NCBI GenBank assembly: GCA_036674765.1
Contig: JARVKI010000050.1
Location: 186,001 to 250,000, forward strand
Reading direction: 5' to 3'
Source: Seiridium cupressi
Taxonomy: Eukaryota > Ascomycota > Sordariomycetes > Amphisphaeriales > Sporocadaceae
DNA length: 64,000 nucleotides
The notes under the pieces are model-generated. The model worked only from the letters and a program-made list of their open reading frames with translations. It searched no databases and was not told the DNA's origin. A program made the translations under genes and the position numbers. Numbering within the stretch: position 1 is the first letter of the stretch; the number at the start of each line of letters is the position of its first letter. Positions 57,601-64,000 of this stretch are shown piece by piece.

Positions 57601-58021
57601 TGAGGACGTTATCGAAAAGCGGTCACGACTGCTTAGGAATGCCCAAATTCTTCTCGTGATGAAAAGGTCAAAGAAGGAAGAGGAGAAACGCATGCAGTAC
57701 GTTTTCCTAGCGCAAGTACTAGGAGCCTCCGTGTTACGGGTCAGCACTCTAGATGAGGCAAGGACAGTGCTCAGAAAGAAGGAGGAGTTGGGCGAGTCCT
57801 TCGATTGGGTTTACGTTGATGGGCATCAAGTGGACGCTGACAAGATCCTCTTTGGTCAAGGCCAGCCCATTTCGAAGAAGAGAAAGAGGCAAAGCACTAC
57901 TGACAGTTCGGACGATCCAGCTCCAAAACGAATCAGGACTATGACTGATGAATTGGTCGTTCAGAGCCTGATTCTAGGGAGATTGGTTGGGGATGGAGAA
58001 ATGGAAGACGCAGTTCCCTAA
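54604..58021 (+). CDS. Rad9/Crb2 (53BP1-like) checkpoint adaptor with C-terminal BRCTs
   Basis: Four exons: 54604-54723, 54791-54860, 54928-54977, 55049-58021; introns 67, 67 and 71 nt; 1070 residues in frame. The N-terminus MARTRESVKQAEEQ leads to ESQDSQW and, across intron 1, GVGILSSPPPTELQLTANG, where SQ and SP sites are typical of Rad9/Crb2. About 700 disordered residues follow with many SQ/TQ sites (DESQE, ADSQE), the expected targets of Tel1/Mec1 kinases. A tandem BRCT region starts near 790: IFYGMTFATSFQ, IVSAGGTIISRGF, then CLSWKWISSCIRGN, and the second repeat around ILLVMKRSKKEEEK and FDWVYVDG. It would bridge damaged chromatin to the effector kinase Rad53/Cds1. I could not see a clear Tudor domain. 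The two small exons are chosen by phase and splice signals and are less certain than the rest. Confidence 0.85.
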
Positions 58022-61000
58022 TATTAGAGCTTCGAGACCACCTTTCACGGTATGTGGCTTCGACGGACACCATTCTTGCGCTGTTATCACTTGGACTTCT
58101 TCTTGTCAGGGTTGGAGTCGGGGCAAGAAAAAGTACCACTCTTCTTTAAGAGTAAGGATCATGATGTTGTATTTTATCAGCTGATACCAACAGGACCAAA
58201 ACTGGTCTTGTAGCACTGTATGCATATATAGGCGACTGAGCCTGGATGCTCACCTAATCGAGCGTTTTGACATGATCTGTACCGACTGTATCGTGATATT
58301 GATGCGTAGCTCCGCATACATCGTTACCTCGGAAGACTTCCAAAGCACTACTCACATTATACGAGACGAGCTGACCGTCCATAGAAGCTCAAACTTTCCG
58401 CTTCCATGAAAGCTTTTGCAACATGAAGTCATGCATTTTCCGGCTCGGGCCTGTAGATTCTAGGTGAGGGGTCTTAAGATTCAAGTCGTACTATGGCAAC
58501 ATCATTCTCCCATCTAACCAGAGTCAGTATTATACAATCGCAATATAGAAGTCGGGGCTTTCCCCGGAAGCTACCAGCAGAACCACAGACTATTGAATAA
58601 TAAATTCCGCGGCAAGCTCCATCCTCGAACAAGTCATGACAACTGCCGGATACGCTAGAATAAGAATATTGATTTTATGGTTACAACTATCCGAGCGGGC
58701 GCCAGTGCCAATAATTAGGGTAGCGTACTTGACTGGCGACTAGGCGACTGGTCAATGGCAGATTGCAACGATGAGGGATTAAGACAAGCAAAGATAAGAA
58801 TCGGGACTATGCCTCCATTAAGGACAGGTGGGATTGAGGTAGCTCCGGCTTGATTTGTATCGGTCGAGCAGAAATAGAGCGCAAGTTTACCAAAGGAAGG
58901 CGCCAACGACCCTCACGATGCTGTGCTGGGACAAGCGTGGTGGGAGAGGGCTAGACTAGTGCCTTGATTTCTTGCTGACCTCCCGCATGTCGCCAAGGCC
59001 GCCGCGTCGCCGCGTCCAGAGCCGGCAGTTACAGAGATTTAACCAAGCTGCCAAGGTCACGACGCGAGCACTCTATGCGAGGGTACACCTCTGCCGAAGC
59101 GCCGAAGCGCCGTTGGATTCGCTTCCTGGTGGAGAGGGGGTTCCGTAGCGGGAAGGACGCAGTTCCGCTGGAAGGAGGGTCCATGTTGCAGAGCTCTTAA
59201 TCCCCCGGAGTCGAGCAAGAAAGAGGACTCCAGGAGGGGCGGAGATCGAGATCTTCAGAGACGATCGGGGGTTTTGCCTACTTAAAACACCCTTACGTTT
59301 AGACGGTACCCTATGATCAGGCCACAGAATGACTGGGAAACCTTGGAAAAGTTGGCATTTGGCGCCGGTGCTTGAACCTTAGACTCTGCCGGGCTTAGGG
59401 CCAGGAACCCGTGTGGCCACCGCATTGCATCCGCCGCCGGAGGAGCATCGTCCAGGGGCAAGGAGGAAAAGTTGGAACGACACACGAATTGGTGCCACGA
59501 CTCGAGTCTCACAACCTCGAAAATTCTACTTCGTCAACAAGATCACCACAATACTTTCCAAAAGCGCCACCCAAACCTGGCTAAACCAGGATTGGGATGT
59601 GAATTACAACGTCGTATTGAGTCGCATGACCGAGTTTTCGGGAACAGTCTAAAATCGAAACGGAGTATGAAGTCATCCCGTCCTGATGACCAGCGCTAAG
59701 ATCGTTTGTCCCACGTCGATGGACTATAAACGCTATATTATCGGTTCGAAGCGCAAAGCTTACTTCTAGCAGCCCCCAGAAGCAAAAAAATTCGCGATTT
59801 GTTGACGTGGGTATCTAGGACTAAGCAACAATGACACACGCCCAACAATGCACCGTCTAGGTCCGGCGCTATAACGACTCACCCGTTGGATCAGTCGAAG
59901 CAATCCCCTAACCTAGGTAGTTCCAGAGCATTCTCTAGTGCCTCCTCTACACGGGCTGTAGGGTGATTGCGCAAGCGGGTCACTTCATATGGGCCGCAAG
60001 ACGGATGTGCTTGTGCAAACAGGTGGCCCGGGTCGCAAGAACGTTGAAGCTCCATCGCGAACCGCATTCAAACGGTGGACCAGTTCTTCGAAGCGGGGCG
60101 GACTATACTCAAGCAGCAGCCGGGAGTTCCGGTCTTTCTGTGGCCTTCTAGTGGCTGTCTGTTGCGGGTATTATAGCCCACAAGCATCGTGGGATTCTTG
60201 AGATGGATGATATGTACATATGTACGACAATGCCCTAGCGCTGTCCTCTTATGGGGCACTCTTGCGCGTTCTTACAGTAGCTCCGCCGGCGGGGTGAACT
60301 GATAGATAGGACGTTGTCTTCCGCCCATGACAAAAACCCCGGCTCGCAAGGCTGGGATATGAGCGGCCATTTCCAAGGCCTCAGAACTGTGTTGCATTCG
60401 CAGGCGCAGATGGGGGATGCTTGTGTGACTGCGCATGAAACCTGCAGGCTGCATTTCTTGACTACCGCGTTACTGCTGCAAGGTTGACATGGAGAGAGCT
60501 GTTCGAGCTCTTCGAGCCTTGTGACAGCTTGTTTGCTTGCCAACTTGATCGTATATTGTGGTTGCCGGCACGGCTAGAAATTGACGTGCCACGGATGCTT
60601 GGTCTCCGCTGTAGAGTGCGCCCCTGGATAACAACACATCTTGGAGACTGAGATGCAACAGGTTTAGAGGTCGTGCAAGTGCTCACGAACAAAATGAGAG
60701 TCTGGTGGGAAAGGTCAAGCTACAGAGACAAGCTTGCGAACTTGGCCTTCCCGGTCCTAGTGGTCTATAATTGAGTTTCGATATAGCTGTTAGCTAAGCA
60801 GAATCTGGATGCGTAGATTTCCTTGGTTTCCATTTCGAGTAATATAATGGTTTGATATACAGGCCCTCCCTGTTTTGAAGCTGCAGTGACGTGGAGAAAG
60901 GCGCCGGGTGCCAGGGGTGCAAGCTTGAATTCCTTGCCATGGATGGCGGTAAGAACGATGGATTTGTGACGCGACAAGAATGCATCAAACAAAAGCAATG

Positions 61001-64000
61001 TTGAGTCCAATATGAGTAAGGTAGATATGGTGCCGGCAGATGTGATCCTTGAGGTTCATTCATAAACCTGGCAGGAATATTGCCAGAACGCAGGCCGTTG
61101 AAAAGTCCCAGGCTGCCCGCAGCTGAATACGTAGTTGAGCTGACTGGCGTTTTCACCACCTGTTGGTGAAGTTGGGTTAGACCATTCCGGCGTGGCATCT
61201 TAGGATTCGGTCGCTCCTCCCGGCCTTATAAGTGCCTAATATCTCGAGCTTACCTTCACGACTGGTGCGTCAAACCGACTGCTCCCATAAGACCACATCT
61301 GCGTCCAGACGATTCACAGCTGACTGTAGAGATAGTTCTACCACTCTATTACGCCCGGAGCAATATTCGCGCGATTGAAGCCAGCATCACAGTCCAATTC
61401 AGAATCAGCCTCCCCCACACTCCAAGATTCAATCTCAAGTCAACACGGCCATATTTTATTATTCTATATTTATCCCTTGGTCTAGTAGCCTATGGACCTT
61501 TGACTCTTTGATCTTCAGCCTCTTTGAACCCTGAATCTCAGATATCAACTCGGTCGTATGTCCGCCGGTCAGAGAGTCTGGAAAAGTGGATAAAGGTGCG
61601 TTGCTGATCTCTCTCGTAATCGCGGGGTCCTCTTTCAAGGGTCTTTCGTCTTTGGCTCTTCACCCTGCCAATGATCACATCATAGCCCTCTCACCTTGAG
61701 TTGCCGCTGGATGCGATGAATCGCCACGACGCCGTCACAACGCGACTCAATTCAAACACCAGATGATGAGACGTGAAAGTGCCTGAACTCTCGGGCCGGC
61801 TTGAGAGCACAAGTGTGTCAAGGTCATGTCGGACACTAAATGCCGGGAATGAAGAAGTCACTCGGTCGGGGCTAACAAAAGACAACGGCAGACCAAAGGG
61901 GCAACCAGGTCATTGGCAGATAGTATATGCACCTATATCTTTGGAGAAAACAAGCTGCAGGCTATCAGCTGCAAGCATCGGCACAGACACAACCCGCAAG
62001 CGCCAGAGAGCAATTGGCAAATCGGAAATGCCATAGCGCCCACGAAGACATTCCAACATTCCCATCCGCGCGCAGACATACCGTTGCTATCGCCTGGACC
62101 CCGCCCGCTATCACGCCCTGGTCTCACACCAGCCCACTCGACTTATTTGCATAAGCTCACCAAAAGGCCCGAGGCGGAAGGCAAGCGTGCCTCGGACAGT
62201 CGTGCTGCATTCATACTGCTGCTACATTGCAGTGTGTTGCCGGCCCAAAGGCAGGCTTTGAAGTTCCAAGTCCCAGCCGTCCAAGACCAAAGTGAAAGCC
62301 AACAAACTTTGGCCACTCAATTGATCCAGTCGCCGGTCCGCGCAACTCGGCGAAGTAGTCGGGCGAGGGATCATATATGCTACACTACAGTATCGGTTGC
62401 ACCCCGCGCACGCCATCTCCCACGCGCCTCTGTCACCATCGCCGTCAGTTTTGTGATCATCACCTAGTTCACCAAGCTCCTGCCCAATTTTAATTTCAGG
62501 CTCTTGCAAGCTTGCGAAATTCAGGGTCTTCTCGCTCTGCACCCGTCGCTCCCCCTGCGACAATCCAATCCCCGTCGCAATACCCCGTTTTGTCGTCAGC
62601 CAACCCGGTGCTGCCCTGTGCGTCTCCGTAGTCCATATTAAGCAGCCAACGATCCAAGCAGCAAGCCTGGGTGATCGACTCTGTGAATGGCCCCGCACCG
62701 GCTGCCAGAGCACCTATTCAACGTCACAATACCGAAATCGTGTTGATCTTGGATATGAACGGCATAGTTTTACAACCGACTATTACATCAACAACAAGCC
62801 CATCTCGAGCGTTCATTGGCCGGCCACCGGTTTCCTGCCCAGTGGGTTCTTCTCGAGTTCAAGAATCCACCGTCGCCCTCACCGGCATCTCCACACATCA
62901 ATCGCGCGCCTGGAGCAGTTCGCTCAGCTCAGCCTCTCTGCCTCTCCCTTTAATAGGTGCCACTTGCGCATCCCGTTGCATTGGCTCGTAGCTATCTTAG
63001 CGCTACGGCCTCGCGGCAAGCACTTAGACGACACGAGGAGACTGCAGACCATCACGAACTCACCAGTGCAACCAAGCGCACCGTAACCTTCCATTGGCAT
63101 TGGATTGTCAAGGTTCTCTGCTCGACGCCGATACGCGGTCTCAAGTTGAGGCGGCGGGCTCACCACTTGATTATCTCGGACCCCACACCTCCGAGGGACT
63201 ACTTCACCTGCGCTGCCGCCATAATCCCAGATCCGGAGACTGTGCTGGCTCATTAGCACCCCGAACACCTCGAACCTTTTCTTGTTCGTCGAGGGAGATC
63301 GTGAAGCATCCAAGCACTCGGGATTTATTAGCCCTTGCGCCAGGCTACTTGACTAGATCCTCAACCCAAGGAACTTCTCCACTGTTGCGAGCGACGCTAG
63401 CAGTGGAAACGCGCTTTCGTCGCTGGCATTCCCAGGCATTTCTCTCGCTTTAGTCCACTTGCAAGCCTATCGCTCAGCTGCGTCTCGGGCCCGCATCAGC
63501 CCACCTTGCTCGGCGACAAAAAAGAAGTAAGAGAGAGCATCATCCATGCAACGTTAGCAGCCGGCATCCTCAGCTCTCCTCAAAACCAAGCTCTCAGCCA
63601 CGACCTTATTTTCGAACCTTTTTTATTTATCTTGGATTTTTGACATTGATGCACGAACAGCACTGATTAACGACCATCGACACATCGTTATTTAGTTGCT
63701 GTCGATTCTCCTGCCGCTGCTGTCGCTCGCTCACTGCACTGCTGCCAGCATCGCCTGGTTCGCGCAGGCCCTGCCGACTCATTTTCGCTGGGCCCGGACG
63801 CTATTGATTTCACTCCAATTTGCAGCGTTATCTCACACAACCGTCACCCGCTTACAGCTCACGCCAGCGATCACCATCTCGCTGCTAGACGCTTGTGTCC
63901 GAGCCCGACTCCTGCAGCCCTGAACCTAACAAAGACGGAGCCAACCACAAACAAACACCAAATAATTGCCGCTCCTACCTTGTCACATTTCCCCTCACCA
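58022..64000. other. Gene-free right end, 6.0 kb, with probable long leader
   Basis: No coding gene can be supported on either strand. Open frames are short and overlapping. From about 62400 to the window edge the plus strand becomes rich in C and CT tracts, with many short frames beginning in ATG and ending quickly (for example at 63650), which resembles the long, uORF-bearing 5' leader or promoter of a plus-strand gene starting beyond the window. A short direct repeat, GCCGAAGC, lies at about 59094-59109. No repeat of transposon size was recognized. Confidence 0.4.

Noticed and set aside
1..64000. Biosynthetic cluster, CRISPR array or intact transposon
   Set aside because: No PKS, NRPS, terpene synthase or tailoring set is present; no CRISPR is expected or seen in this eukaryotic sequence; no transposase, reverse transcriptase or long terminal repeats were recognized.

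Overview
The window looks like nuclear DNA of a filamentous ascomycete (Pezizomycotina; the class cannot be settled by eye). The reasons are small introns of about 45-75 nt with GTRNGT donors, CTRAC-type branch sites and YAG/AAG acceptors; mixed-strand genes separated by 0.3-6 kb; and families typical of these fungi: PDR/ABCG pumps, DHA1 MFS transporters, the fungal rhodopsin domain, 2EXR, GFA and CorA-like proteins. Exon models were built by hand from reading frames and splice signals. For every spliced gene except those flagged, the exon lengths sum to a multiple of three.

Layout. 0.5-2.4 kb: DHA1 MFS exporter (-). 3.3-3.5 kb: tRNA-Phe gene with two insertions, one of which looks like a spliceosomal intron; this is the most unusual item here. 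5.7-7.7 kb: secreted S28 serine peptidase (+). 8.6-13.2 kb: full-size PDR-type ABC transporter (+). 13.2-17.2 kb: no convincing gene. 17.2-18.5 kb: rhodopsin-domain membrane protein (-). 19.5-20.3 kb: 2EXR protein (-). 20.8-21.7 kb: alpha/beta hydrolase (+). 22.2-23.2 kb: hypothetical protein (-). 23.87-24.06 kb: structured tRNA-related Pol III-type element (-). 26.3-29.9 kb: 11-exon CorA-like protein (+). 30.4-33.6 kb: M16 metallopeptidase (-). 35.0-37.8 kb: ZW10/Dsl1-like tether (+). 38.1-39.1 kb: RING-like protein (+). 39.5-41.3 kb: disordered basic protein (-). 41.8-42.4 kb: GFA-domain protein with an unusual splice junction (-). 43.0-43.7 kb: small secreted protein (-). 45.4-47.0 kb: F-box protein (+). 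47.3-50.3 kb: Pff1-type vacuolar M28 protease (-). 51.7-52.7 kb: RING-YEATS fusion (+). 52.8-53.6 kb: coiled-coil protein (-). 54.6-58.0 kb: Rad9/Crb2-like BRCT checkpoint protein (+). 58.0-64.0 kb: no gene, with pyrimidine-rich sequence at the right end that resembles a long 5' leader.

The genes do not form an obvious metabolic cluster. The left third is rich in surface and export functions (MFS, secreted peptidase, ABC pump, membrane receptor-like protein). The right two thirds is mostly housekeeping: ER-Golgi tethering, proteolysis, chromatin reading and the DNA-damage checkpoint.
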